Position numbers and translations under genes: made by a program
In this document: piece by piece, positions 35,961 to 45,163 of the stretch
Layout of the letters: the number at the start of each line of letters is the position of its first letter
Position numbering within the stretch: position 1 is the stretch's first letter
Assembly: GCA_902529805.1 (NCBI GenBank)
Contig: CABZXU010000003.1
Coordinates: 39,991 to 103,990, forward strand
Direction of reading: 5' to 3'
Length of the DNA stretch: 64,000 nucleotides
Source: an uncultured Marinoscillum sp.
Lineage (GTDB): Bacteria; Bacteroidota; Bacteroidia; Cytophagales; MED-G16
The notes under the pieces: generated by a model
What the model was told of the DNA's origin: nothing
Databases searched by the model: none
What the model saw: the letters and a program-made list of their open reading frames with translations, nothing else

Positions 35961-36716
35961 TTATAAATATTGGTGAAAAGTATCTCCCCTAAGTCCCAAT
36001 CTTATTGTTTCCAAAGATATTACCTCATTTCCGGAAATATTTCCAAGATTAACATTAGGGCCAGATAGCTGTACAAACCAAACTTGTTGAGCTTTTTGTG
36101 GAGCTTCCCATATAATTTTATCAGATGGAATTTCAGTTAAAATTTCTTCAACTAAACCTTGTCTAACTTCGCCTGATTGTCTAAAAAGACCAACATTTCC
36201 AGAATCTCTAGCTTCACCGATAACCTTCCAAGATCCTGCTTCTAATTCATTTCTCATTTGCCTAATCCATTTATAAGGAGGAATAATTTTTCTTGTATCT
36301 TTAGAGCCTACCTCAGATAATACAGTCACATGCTTAGATAATTTGGTAATGAATTCACATTTTTTTTTATGTGAAATTTCAATTGAGCCATCAGATACCT
36401 CAGCATATTTCAAATTATACTTTTTTATAATATCGATATAATCCTCAAACTGATCTCTAACTATAAAAGCCTCAAACAAAGTTCCTCCAAAATAAACTGA
36501 TATATCTGCCTTTTTAAACATATCAATTTTTTTTACTAAGTCTTTAGTTAATAGAGAAGTAGACCAACCAAATTTTACAAGATCAATAAACTCGCCTGAA
36601 GATTCAATCAAATTTTTACATTCATTTATACTTGACCCTTTATCAATCACCATTGTTAAACCTTTTTTTCGAGTTTTTTTGGTTCTTTCAGGTAAATTTT
36701 TTAAGTGAAAATTCAT
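35961..36716 (-). CDS. comA: Phosphosulfolactate synthase
   Basis: 251-residue TIM-barrel of the ComA family, which adds sulfite to phosphoenolpyruvate to give phosphosulfolactate. The N-terminal PERTKKTRKKGLTMVIDKG, FGGTLFEAFI, KYAEVSDGSIEI, LSEVGSKD and the C-terminal ISLETIRLGLRGDTFHQYL match the family. In methanogens the product leads to coenzyme M; in bacteria it leads to sulfolactate, or possibly to cysteate for sulfonolipids. No comB, comC or sulfonolipid genes are in the window. The ATG shares a TAATG overlap with the TPR gene stop. Confidence 0.9.
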   Translation of the reverse strand: MNFHLKNLPERTKKTRKKGLTMVIDKGSSINECKNLIESSGEFIDLVKFGWSTSLLTKDLVKKIDMFKKADISVYFGGTLFEAFIVRDQFEDYIDIIKKYNLKYAEVSDGSIEISHKKKCEFITKLSKHVTVLSEVGSKDTRKIIPPYKWIRQMRNELEAGSWKVIGEARDSGNVGLFRQSGEVRQGLVEEILTEIPSDKIIWEAPQKAQQVWFVQLSGPNVNLGNISGNEVISLETIRLGLRGDTFHQYL

Positions 36717-38125
36717 TATAATCGATTTTCTTTAAACTGATTTATTATTCTATAAAATGCAGAGTTTTCATTTAATTCTGGTAAAAATTCAAACAAAATA
36801 TAATGATTTTTAAAATTAATAGATAATCCGCTTTCTAAAACTGATATTGATTCCTTATACCTTCCAGATTTCAATAAGTAAATCACTAGCCTATAATATA
36901 ATAGAGATTCTTTTGGTAATTCATTAATACCGTTTTTAATTATTTCGATTGATTTTTCAAAATTATCATTGCTATAATAAATAAAAGAAAAATCTAAATA
37001 TATATCGATATCGTTTGGACTATGTTTCAATGCTTCATTGTAAAGATCTTCGCTAGAAATTATGTTCCCAATTTCAAACTCAGCTTTTGCTAAGAATTTT
37101 AAACATATAATATTTTCACCATCATGATTTAATGCTTTTCTAAAATAATGAATAGCCTCATGCCATTTTTCTATAGATGAAAGGCTTTTTCCAATTCCAA
37201 TCAAGGATTTAACATGATATTCTTTTTCCTTTAAGGCTTTTTGAAAAAACTTGATTGAAATATTATACTCTTTTCTCAAATAATAAATATCTCCTAAATG
37301 AAAATATATATCAAACCCAGGACCATCTAACTCATATAGTTTTTCATAATATTTTGTTGCTTTTTTAAATTTTTTAATTTTTTTAAATGCTTTTGCTAAT
37401 CCTAAGTATGCAGAAGAAAACTCATCATTTATAGTGATTGAATATCCATAAGATCTTATTGACTTTTTATATTTTTTTAAATCAATATATACATTAGCAA
37501 GATTAAACCAAGCAAATTCAGAATAAGGATCTTGATCAATAAACTTTTTATAAAATTTGATACTTTTCTCTGATTTACCTAAAATTTTGAAGCATTCTCC
37601 TAAATCATTTAGAGCATTCTCATGTGAAATATTTGAATTCACTGCTTTTTTGAAATACTTTAAAGCTTTTTTATACCTTTCTGAAGACTGGTATGCTAAT
37701 CCAATTTGATAATATAATTCATCTTTATTTGCAGAAAATCTAATTGCACTTTTAAAAACCTTTATTGCCTTTTTTATTCTACCTAATATAACAAAAACTT
37801 GTCCTTTTAAAATAAAAATATTTTCATCTGTTGGATTAAGTAAATAAGCTTTATCAAGCATTTCTAAGGATTCCTTAAACTTTTGCATAGCTACTAAAAT
37901 ATTAGCTTTTAAGAATAATAAATCTGATGAATAAGAATGTTGAAATATAGCAAAATTAGCAGCATCTAATCCTTTTTTAAATTTATGATTATCTATATAC
38001 CATTTTATAATTTTTTCGTAATATTCTGAATCGTAATAAACCTTTTTATTTAGGCTTATATTCATTTCAAAATCTAAAACTAATTTTCTTAACTCTTCTT
38101 GACGTTTTTTAAATTCCTCGGTCAT
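36716..38125 (-). CDS. Tetratricopeptide repeat protein
   Basis: 469 residues, almost entirely TPR units of 34 residues (about eleven or twelve), with clear ALKYFKKAVN and AYLGLAKAFKKIKKFKKA signatures. There is no signal peptide or membrane helix, so it is cytoplasmic. It is very lysine-rich. It heads the run leading to comA, DUF368, aroE and uvrB; the overlap with comA is one base. A scaffold role is likely, partners unknown. Confidence 0.88.
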   Translation of the reverse strand: MTEEFKKRQEELRKLVLDFEMNISLNKKVYYDSEYYEKIIKWYIDNHKFKKGLDAANFAIFQHSYSSDLLFLKANILVAMQKFKESLEMLDKAYLLNPTDENIFILKGQVFVILGRIKKAIKVFKSAIRFSANKDELYYQIGLAYQSSERYKKALKYFKKAVNSNISHENALNDLGECFKILGKSEKSIKFYKKFIDQDPYSEFAWFNLANVYIDLKKYKKSIRSYGYSITINDEFSSAYLGLAKAFKKIKKFKKATKYYEKLYELDGPGFDIYFHLGDIYYLRKEYNISIKFFQKALKEKEYHVKSLIGIGKSLSSIEKWHEAIHYFRKALNHDGENIICLKFLAKAEFEIGNIISSEDLYNEALKHSPNDIDIYLDFSFIYYSNDNFEKSIEIIKNGINELPKESLLYYRLVIYLLKSGRYKESISVLESGLSINFKNHYILFEFLPELNENSAFYRIINQFKENRL

Positions 38126-38209
38126 ATCTGATAAAATTCAAATATCAACATGAAATAATTATCCTCCAAATTAATAATAAATTAATACTGATTTTATTTT
38201 ATCAAAAAT

Positions 38210-38217
38210 TACATTTG
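38210..38217 (+). promoter_or_regulatory. -7 promoter box of tRNA-Arg (TACATTTG)
   Basis: Identical to the box before tRNA-Leu and placed 10 nt before the tRNA. This is the cleanest pair of promoters in the window. A CTG sits near the expected -33 TTG position. Confidence 0.65.
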
Positions 38218-38227
38218 TCTTTAGTTT

Positions 38228-38299
38228 GGCCTCGTAGTTCAATGGATAGAATAGGAGTTTCCTAAACTCTAGATACAGGTTCGACTCCTGTCGAGGCTA
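38228..38299 (+). tRNA. tRNA-Arg (anticodon CCT)
   Basis: Acceptor GGCCTCG pairs with CGAGGCT (first pair G-T), the D arm is GTTCAATGGATAGAAT, the anticodon stem GGAGT/ACTCT encloses TTCCTAA with CCT at 38261-38263, and the T arm is CAGGTTCGACTCCTG. The discriminator is A and CCA is not encoded. It reads AGG. It stands alone between the divergent TPR gene and the convergent carboxypeptidase-like gene. Confidence 0.95.
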
Positions 38300-38308
38300 C
38301 AACTATAT

Positions 38309-38947
38309 TTAATTATTTTCTTTCTTAAAGTCTCCTCTTTTAATGGCTTTAATAAATCTAGCCCAAGCAAATGGATTCAATAATGGATTAGATGGTAATT
38401 GGTATTTATTTGATGTAGCAAGCATTTGTTGATCCATAAAGTACTTGTAATTCATATTTGCGCTCATTGGTTCATTCATGTACATTTCTCGTAAGAGTTG
38501 TTTATTCAATGATTTATCTAAATTTTCTAAGTCTCTTCTATTTGGTAATTCTAAAGCTAAAACAGCTTTTTTAAATAATTCTTCAGTTGGATAAGGAAAA
38601 ATTTCTAATTCAGGAAGTATCGTAGTATCAGGCTTCAACTCAATAATTAAAGAAATTGATTCGCCTTTATCTCCTGGTACAATTAAATTTTGTTTTTGGT
38701 AACCAACAGCACTAATAATTAAACTATCTTCTTCTAAAACAGGCATAGTAAAATATCCATATGGATTAGAAGTAGTTCCTCTACCTGCTTTAGGAACATA
38801 AATATGAACACCTCCAACACCAGATATGCTATCAGCACCAACAACTACACCGGACATCTGTATAATCTTTTTTTCTCCTTGAGAGAAAGTAAAATGATTA
38901 AAAAGAAAAAAAATGGCGGATAAGTAAAGAAGTTTTTTAAACAACAT
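38309..38947 (-). CDS. Exported carboxypeptidase-like regulatory (CarboxypepD_reg-like) domain protein
   Basis: 212 residues. A signal peptide ends TFSQ (residue 23). Residues about 31-108 form the beta-sandwich domain seen at the N-terminus of TonB/SusC receptors (VVVGADSISGVGGVHIYVP, TTSNPYGYFTMPV, ISAVGYQKQNLIV). The rest is helical with no barrel. Such stand-alone proteins are common in Bacteroidota envelopes; the function is unknown. It converges on tRNA-Arg. Confidence 0.85.
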   Translation of the reverse strand: MLFKKLLYLSAIFFLFNHFTFSQGEKKIIQMSGVVVGADSISGVGGVHIYVPKAGRGTTSNPYGYFTMPVLEEDSLIISAVGYQKQNLIVPGDKGESISLIIELKPDTTILPELEIFPYPTEELFKKAVLALELPNRRDLENLDKSLNKQLLREMYMNEPMSANMNYKYFMDQQMLATSNKYQLPSNPLLNPFAWARFIKAIKRGDFKKENN

Positions 38948-39048
38948 TAAAATTGAAAAATTTTTATATTTAATTATTAATTCATCGCTAAATTACTTAA
39001 ATATTATTTTGTTTTCATAAAAGATTAATTTATTAACTATAATTAACT

Positions 39049-39429
39049 ATGAGATTAAAAAATTTTAACGTCGATTATGGAAGTAAAGTTTTTAGATCAT
39101 TTTCAGACATCTCAAGAATAAGAATAATGAATATTTTATATAATAGAAAAGAATCTTGTATAGCAGATTTAGAAATGATTCTAAACTTTACTCAAACAAA
39201 AACTTCAAGACATGTTAATTATCTTAAAAATGCAAACTTATTAAATATGAAATATGTAAATCAATTTATTTTTTATTCAATAAGAGAAGAAGCTTTAGAT
39301 TTAATAGACCAAATATTTAAATTACTTGAAAAAGACAAACAATTAGAAAAAGATTTGGAAATTTATGATATCATGAATTCAAACAGAGAGTTATCAAAAA
39401 ATAAACTTGATTTATTAAAAAATAAATAA
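39049..39429 (+). CDS. ArsR-family winged-helix regulator
   Basis: 126 residues. SDISRIRIMNILY and ADLEMILNFTQTKTSRHVNY form the helix-turn-helix, followed by a wing (NQFIFYSI) and a charged helical tail. Only one cysteine (C36) is present, so the CxC metal site of ArsR/SmtB is absent and another signal is likely. It lies 7 nt before pruA and is probably cotranscribed with it, so it may control proline or P5C breakdown. That role is inference from position. Confidence 0.83.
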   Translation: MRLKNFNVDYGSKVFRSFSDISRIRIMNILYNRKESCIADLEMILNFTQTKTSRHVNYLKNANLLNMKYVNQFIFYSIREEALDLIDQIFKLLEKDKQLEKDLEIYDIMNSNRELSKNKLDLLKNK

Positions 39430-39436
39430 TTTAAAT

Positions 39437-41059
39437 ATGAATAGATTAGTTGAAATTCCTATAAATGAGCCTGTTTTAGAATATAAATCTAAATCAAAAG
39501 AAAAGATTGAATTAAAAAAGAAAATTCAAGAATTAAAAAATAAAGAAATAGATATACCAATGTACATTGGCGGTAAAGAAATAAGAACAAAAAATAAAAT
39601 ACGAATTTCACCGCCACATGATCATAATCATACTTTAGGACATTATAATAAAGGAGATGAATCTCATGTAAAAAGTGCTATAAAAGCTGCATTAGATGCT
39701 AAAGAGAATTGGAATAGAATGGGATCTGATAAAAGAGCAAAAATTTTTATTAAAGCAGCTGAATTATTAGCAGGACCATATAGATCAGAAATAAATGCTA
39801 CAACTATGTTGGGGCAATCAAAAAATGTTTTTCAAGCAGAAATTGATGCAGCATGTGAATTAATTGATTTTTTAAGATTTAACCCTTATTTCATGAAAAA
39901 AATCCATGAAGATCAACCAATTTCTCCTGATGGAATGAAAAATTCCTTATCATATAGACCATTAGAAGGTTTCATTTTTGCTTTGAGCCCATTTAATTTT
40001 ACTTCTATTGCAGGAAATCTTTGTTCAAGTGTTGCTTTGATGGGAAATACAGTAGTTTGGAAAGCCTCAAGCACTCAAATTTATTCTGCAAATGTAATAA
40101 TTAAAGTATTTAAAAAAGCAGGGCTTCCCGATGGGGTAATTAATCTAATCCATACTGATGGAAAAACAGCTGGGAATATAATATTTAATCATATAGATTT
40201 TGGAGGAATTCATTTTACTGGAAGCACGGGGGTATTTCAAAATTTTTGGAAAATAATAGGTGAAAATATCAAAAATTATAAATCTTATCCTAGAATAGTT
40301 GGAGAAACAGGAGGAAAAGACTTTATTATTGCCCATAAGTCTTCTGACCCTAAAGTGGTATCAACCGCTATATTAAGAGGTGGTTTTGAATTTCAAGGAC
40401 AAAAATGTAGTGCACCTTCTAGAATATACTTACCAAATAATTTATGGAGTGAAATTAAAGAAAATTTAATAAAAGATGTATCAGATTTAAAAATGGGAAA
40501 TCCTGAAGATTTTACAAATTTTGTAAATGCAGTAATAGATGAAAAAGCTTTTCACAATATATGTTCCTATATAGATTTTGCAAAAAACGATCATGAGCAT
40601 GAATTAGTGATTGGAGGAAATTATGATAAATCTATTGGTTATTTTATTGAACCAACAATTTTTTTGTCTACAAATCCAAAAAGTAAATTAATGTGTGAAG
40701 AAATTTTTGGACCAGTAGTTACTATATATATTTATGATAATGATAAATATGAAGAGACACTTGATTTAGTGAACGATACATCTCTATATGCATTAACTGG
40801 TGCAATTTTTGCGAAAGATAAAAATGCAATTGAGCTTGCAAAGATTAAACTAGAACATTCAGCAGGAAATTTTTATATTAATGATAAACCAACAGGTGCT
40901 GTTGTTGGTCAACAACCATTTGGAGGAGGTAGAGCATCTGGAACAAATGATAAAGCTGGATCTTATCTTAATTTAATCAGATGGGTTTCACCTAGGACAA
41001 TCAAGGAGTTATTTGAAAGTCCAACTAATTATAGATATCCTTTTATGGATGAAAAATAG
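39437..41059 (+). CDS. pruA: L-glutamate gamma-semialdehyde (1-pyrroline-5-carboxylate) dehydrogenase
   Basis: 540 residues, the standard length of the stand-alone enzyme. Oxidises glutamate semialdehyde to glutamate in proline breakdown. The nucleophile cysteine is in FQGQKCSAPSR, the general base in GETGGKDF, cofactor binding in GSTGVF, and the C-terminal GQQPFGGGRASGTNDKAG is typical of PruA. No proline dehydrogenase gene is nearby. Its stop is 1 nt from the stop of the convergent hydroxylase gene. Confidence 0.95.
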   Translation: MNRLVEIPINEPVLEYKSKSKEKIELKKKIQELKNKEIDIPMYIGGKEIRTKNKIRISPPHDHNHTLGHYNKGDESHVKSAIKAALDAKENWNRMGSDKRAKIFIKAAELLAGPYRSEINATTMLGQSKNVFQAEIDAACELIDFLRFNPYFMKKIHEDQPISPDGMKNSLSYRPLEGFIFALSPFNFTSIAGNLCSSVALMGNTVVWKASSTQIYSANVIIKVFKKAGLPDGVINLIHTDGKTAGNIIFNHIDFGGIHFTGSTGVFQNFWKIIGENIKNYKSYPRIVGETGGKDFIIAHKSSDPKVVSTAILRGGFEFQGQKCSAPSRIYLPNNLWSEIKENLIKDVSDLKMGNPEDFTNFVNAVIDEKAFHNICSYIDFAKNDHEHELVIGGNYDKSIGYFIEPTIFLSTNPKSKLMCEEIFGPVVTIYIYDNDKYEETLDLVNDTSLYALTGAIFAKDKNAIELAKIKLEHSAGNFYINDKPTGAVVGQQPFGGGRASGTNDKAGSYLNLIRWVSPRTIKELFESPTNYRYPFMDEK

Positions 41060-41060
41060 A

Positions 41061-42332
41061 TTATTTATTAGAATAGCTTAACTGATTTTTTTCATAATAA
41101 GAAAAGTAGAATACAATTAGTAATGAACCAATAAAATATATTTGGATTATTATGGTTGCAGAACTAAAATAGTCACTTATAAGAAACCAGTCTCCGAAAA
41201 AAAATATTATAAAATATCCTAAAGTAGATTTGATTGCTTCAAAAAATAAAGCATAAGAATCTAGATCCATTAAGCTGGTTAGACTATAAATAAAAACAAA
41301 CAAAAAAAGAGAATAAAAAATACCTTCCATAAAACTAATTAGATGAAGATGATTGATGAAATACATCATAAAAAATGAAACTATAACATATTGTACCCAC
41401 GACCACATTTGTAAATTATTGGAAATATTAGGATAATATTTTTCATAATTGTTCGAAGAGTCTATTGTTGCCACAGGAAATTTTTTTTCAACATCTTTTG
41501 GTCTCCATCCAGTAGGCATAAACCATATTCTAAATTTATCCAGCCAATTATTTGTTCTCCAAGCATCTTTAATTAATAAAAATAGATGTACAAAATTAAT
41601 GTATATAGGATTCCATGATCTTACTGGCCTTTTTACTCCATATACAGGGGGTATATGATCTAACTCTTCTTGGAAGGTTCCAAATAACTTATCCCAAATT
41701 ATAAATATTTGAGATAAATTTTTGTCTAAATATTCTTTATTAATTGCATGATGCACTCTATGATGAGAAGGTGTTACAATTATATGTTCTAAAAAACCAA
41801 GCTTACCAATAAGTCTAGTATGATACCAATACTGTGCAAATAAATGAAGTGGAGCAAGAAAAGTTATCACCTCAGATGGAACCCCAAGAATTGCAGTTGG
41901 AATTAAAAAAATAAAAGTAAGGGAAAAAAAATTGGAAATAGATTGTCTTAAAGCACAAGCTAAATTAAACTCTTCACTACTATGATGAATAATATGATGA
42001 TTCCAAAAGTAATTAATGCTATGGTTTATTCTATGAACCCAATAGCCTGCAAAATCAATACCAATAAATGCTATTACATAAGTTAACCAAGTAGTCTTTA
42101 TTTTAAATAATGCTAAATTATCTACCATGAAGTCATAAGATAAAATGATAATAGTTAACCCTAAGACATCCCTAATAACATTAGTCAATCCAGAACACAA
42201 ACTGGACAGAGTATCCATACTTCTAATAACATAAGTCTTATCAAGATATTTAGCATAAAATATTTCAAATAAAATAAGAGATATAAATAATGGAATAGCA
42301 ATGTTCAATGTTGTTATGTAGTATGTAGGCAT
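41061..42332 (-). CDS. Sterol desaturase / fatty acid hydroxylase family membrane protein
   Basis: 423 residues with about eight membrane helices. The diiron histidine clusters are HRINH, HHIIHHS and HRVHH (in SHHRVHHAIN). This family hydroxylates or desaturates lipid chains; in bacteria it includes 2- or 3-hydroxylases for lipid A, ornithine lipids and sphingolipids. A long extra C-terminal membrane region is present. The substrate cannot be named. It is divergent from the DUF5916 gene. Confidence 0.88.
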   Translation of the reverse strand: MPTYYITTLNIAIPLFISLILFEIFYAKYLDKTYVIRSMDTLSSLCSGLTNVIRDVLGLTIIILSYDFMVDNLALFKIKTTWLTYVIAFIGIDFAGYWVHRINHSINYFWNHHIIHHSSEEFNLACALRQSISNFFSLTFIFLIPTAILGVPSEVITFLAPLHLFAQYWYHTRLIGKLGFLEHIIVTPSHHRVHHAINKEYLDKNLSQIFIIWDKLFGTFQEELDHIPPVYGVKRPVRSWNPIYINFVHLFLLIKDAWRTNNWLDKFRIWFMPTGWRPKDVEKKFPVATIDSSNNYEKYYPNISNNLQMWSWVQYVIVSFFMMYFINHLHLISFMEGIFYSLFLFVFIYSLTSLMDLDSYALFFEAIKSTLGYFIIFFFGDWFLISDYFSSATIIIQIYFIGSLLIVFYFSYYEKNQLSYSNK

Positions 42333-42417
42333 AATTACAAATTTAATTTTTAATACAAAAAAACTGAATGAAAAGAAGAATAATTAAATTTTGGTAATTT
42401 ATCTTCGCAATTACAAA

Positions 42418-44625
42418 ATGAAGCTGTATTTACTTTCTTTTTTTCTATTTTTTTATGTAATTAATTTATTCTGTCAAGAAACTTACATACCAACCAAAAT
42501 ATCTGACGATAAAATAATTTTAGATGGAGTTTTAAATGATAAAGAATGGGAAAATGCTATAAAAGTTGATTTTGATTTTGAAGTTGAACCAGGGTACAAT
42601 ATTGAGCCAATTGTAAAGACTTTAGGTTATATATATTACTCAGATAAATTTATTTATTTAGCTTTTGATGCTGAAACAAAAGAAAATGTAAGAGCATCTG
42701 TTAGGAAAAGAGATGACTTTGGAATTTTTAATGATGATGTTATTGGATTTAATATTGATACATATGGTGATGGACGAAATAATATATTTATTGCATCAAA
42801 CCCATATGGTTCTCAAGTTGATATTAGAATTTTAAATGAAGTAGAAGAAGAAAAACGATATCAAATTTCTTATGATTTAGAATATGAATCAGTTGGAGCA
42901 ATTAAAGGAAATAGATATTATGTTGAAATGAAAATTCCATTTTCTTCAATACCATTTCCTAATGGAAAAAATCAGAAATGGAAATTTGGATTGTGGAGAA
43001 AATATAAGGATTATTTTCTTCAGTCTGGAAAGGTTGATAGAGATAATAACTGCTCAACTTGTCAACTAGAAGATGAAATAATATTTGATAATATTATCAT
43101 AGAGAAAAAGGTTAACTTATTACCATATGTTTCAAGTAATGTAAACGGTAACTATAATCAAAATTCAAAAAGAGTAGAATATGGTAAAATAAAAACTAAT
43201 CTTGGAATAGGTATAAATGCAGAAGTATCTAAAAATTTATCTATTGAATTAACAATTAATCCAGATTTTTCTCAAGTTGAATCTGATGTAACTAAAATTG
43301 ATGCTAACTCAGCTTATTCATTAAGCTATCCTGAAAAAAGACCTTTCTTTAATAAGGGAACTGATATTCTTAATATAAACTCTGATGATTTACAACCATT
43401 TTATTCTAGGTCAATAAATAACCCATTATATGCTCTAAAAATTTTAAATCAAGGTACAAATTCAAGGGTATTTTTTCTTTCTTCCATTGATAATGATTCT
43501 CCATATTTGATAGCTGGTAATGATAGGTCATATTTTGGAGAGGGAGGTAAAAGTTTAGTTAATGTATTTAGATATCAAAGACTATTAAAAGGAGGTTCAA
43601 AAATCGGATTACTATCAACTAGCAGATATTATAAAGGTGGTGGATATGGTAATATTTTTGGATTAGATGGACTATTCCAATTATCAAAAAATATAAGAGT
43701 TTCATTTGACATATTAAAAAATTACAATGAAGAACCAAATACTAACTGGATAGATTCTGAAGATGCATTTAATAGTAAAACTGTTAGACTTGATGGGGAA
43801 AAATTTAATGGCACTGGAGTATCATTGGGATTCCTAAGAAGTACTGAAAACTGGACAACTTATTTGGGTTATAAACATATAAATCCTGAATATAGAGCAG
43901 ATGTTGGTTTTGCAGTAAAAAATGATAGAAAATGGTTAACATTTTATCAATCTTATAAGAAAAATTGGGACAAAGGGTTTTTTAAAGGAGCATCTTATGC
44001 TATTAAGAAAGATATATTATATGATTTCAATAATAAGTTAGATGTTATGAGTTTAGATGCTATATTAAATGCGGATATAATAGGAAATACTAGTATTTCC
44101 TACATTTATGATTTTGATTTTACAACCGATTATCTTGGAAAAGAATATAAAAATTATGGAACTAGTAGAATAAATTTTTCTAGTAATCCAAATGAAATTT
44201 TATCTATTACATCCAATTTTGGAATTGGAAGAGATATAGCTTTTAATTCAGATGATCCAGAAATTGGCAAAGAACTAAATTTATTTTCGAGAATACGATT
44301 TCAAATAAATAATAGCTTTTCAATAGCTAACTCTATTGATTTTTCTAGATTAAAATATATGAAAAAAAATGAATTCTATTATAAAGGGTTTATTTATAGA
44401 GCAGATTCAAAATATCAATTCACAAATTCTCTTGGAATAAGATTGGTAATAGAATTAAATGATTTTAATGATTATTTATTTATTCAACCTTTATTTGAAT
44501 GGACACCAAATCCATTTACAATTTTCTACATTGGTGGAAATCAAAATTTAACAAACAACAATAAAAACTACTTAGTAGATAATTCTCAAATTTTTATTAA
44601 ATTCCAGTATTTACTAAGCTTGTAA
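42418..44625 (+). CDS. DUF5916 protein: CBM9-like domain plus outer-membrane barrel
   Basis: 735 residues from the ATG at 42418. An upstream TTG at 42391 is in frame but would put nine residues ahead of the signal peptide MKLYLLSFFLFFYVINLFCQ. A CBM9-like domain (LDGVLNDKEWENA, FNIDTYGDGRNN) is followed by a DUF5916 barrel with NPDFSQVESD and SYPEKRPFFNKG. These proteins are common outer-membrane proteins in Bacteroidota; the role is unknown. It precedes the Rieske gene by 46 nt. Confidence 0.9.
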   Translation: MKLYLLSFFLFFYVINLFCQETYIPTKISDDKIILDGVLNDKEWENAIKVDFDFEVEPGYNIEPIVKTLGYIYYSDKFIYLAFDAETKENVRASVRKRDDFGIFNDDVIGFNIDTYGDGRNNIFIASNPYGSQVDIRILNEVEEEKRYQISYDLEYESVGAIKGNRYYVEMKIPFSSIPFPNGKNQKWKFGLWRKYKDYFLQSGKVDRDNNCSTCQLEDEIIFDNIIIEKKVNLLPYVSSNVNGNYNQNSKRVEYGKIKTNLGIGINAEVSKNLSIELTINPDFSQVESDVTKIDANSAYSLSYPEKRPFFNKGTDILNINSDDLQPFYSRSINNPLYALKILNQGTNSRVFFLSSIDNDSPYLIAGNDRSYFGEGGKSLVNVFRYQRLLKGGSKIGLLSTSRYYKGGGYGNIFGLDGLFQLSKNIRVSFDILKNYNEEPNTNWIDSEDAFNSKTVRLDGEKFNGTGVSLGFLRSTENWTTYLGYKHINPEYRADVGFAVKNDRKWLTFYQSYKKNWDKGFFKGASYAIKKDILYDFNNKLDVMSLDAILNADIIGNTSISYIYDFDFTTDYLGKEYKNYGTSRINFSSNPNEILSITSNFGIGRDIAFNSDDPEIGKELNLFSRIRFQINNSFSIANSIDFSRLKYMKKNEFYYKGFIYRADSKYQFTNSLGIRLVIELNDFNDYLFIQPLFEWTPNPFTIFYIGGNQNLTNNNKNYLVDNSQIFIKFQYLLSL

Positions 44626-44671
44626 TGAAATATTACTTTATTTGTAACATAAATTTTAATTATTAGTATAT

Positions 44672-45163
44672 ATGGGTTTGACTAAAAACAGAAGAAAGTT
44701 TTTAAAAACAGCAAGTTCTTCTGCTTTATTTGCAACATTAGGATCATCTTTTTTTACTAGTTGTTATGAAAAAGATGAAGATATATCTCCAGTTAATAAT
44801 GATGATAAAAATGAAGATGTTTGGACAAATGGATACAACATAGATAGTACAAATATTAAAATTGATTTGAACCATAATAACTTTAAAATTTTAAAAGGGA
44901 CTGGTGGGTGGAAAAGATTTGATGAAGGAGCTCTTTTATTAGTTAATGTTGGATCAGACATTATTAGAGCATTTTCAAGTATATGCCCCCATGCACAATG
45001 TAGAACAAGCTGGGCATATGCTAATAATAATTTCACTTGTACTTGTCATGATTCAATATTTAAAAATGATGGTAGTTTTGTATCAGGACCGGCAGCAGGT
45101 CAAGATTTAAAATCTTTAACAGCAAAAGTAGAGGATAATATATTAACAGTTACTGAAGATTAG
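44672..45163 (+). CDS. Rieske [2Fe-2S] lipoprotein with twin-arginine signal
   Basis: 163 residues. NRRKFLK is a Tat motif and FFTSC31 a lipobox, so the protein is probably exported folded and lipid-anchored. Cluster ligands are C105 and H107 (CPHAQC) and C123 and H126 (CTCH); C110 and C125 form the expected disulfide, so this is a high-potential Rieske centre. No cytochrome b or oxidase gene is beside it, so its electron partner is unknown. Its TAG interlocks with the stop of the next gene as TTAG. Confidence 0.9.
   Translation: MGLTKNRRKFLKTASSSALFATLGSSFFTSCYEKDEDISPVNNDDKNEDVWTNGYNIDSTNIKIDLNHNNFKILKGTGGWKRFDEGALLLVNVGSDIIRAFSSICPHAQCRTSWAYANNNFTCTCHDSIFKNDGSFVSGPAAGQDLKSLTAKVEDNILTVTED

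Noticed and set aside
38129..38204. 9-bp inverted repeat TGATAAAAT/ATTTTATCA in the spacer before tRNA-Arg
   Set aside because: The arms are 58 nt apart and AT-only; such matches are expected by chance in this composition.
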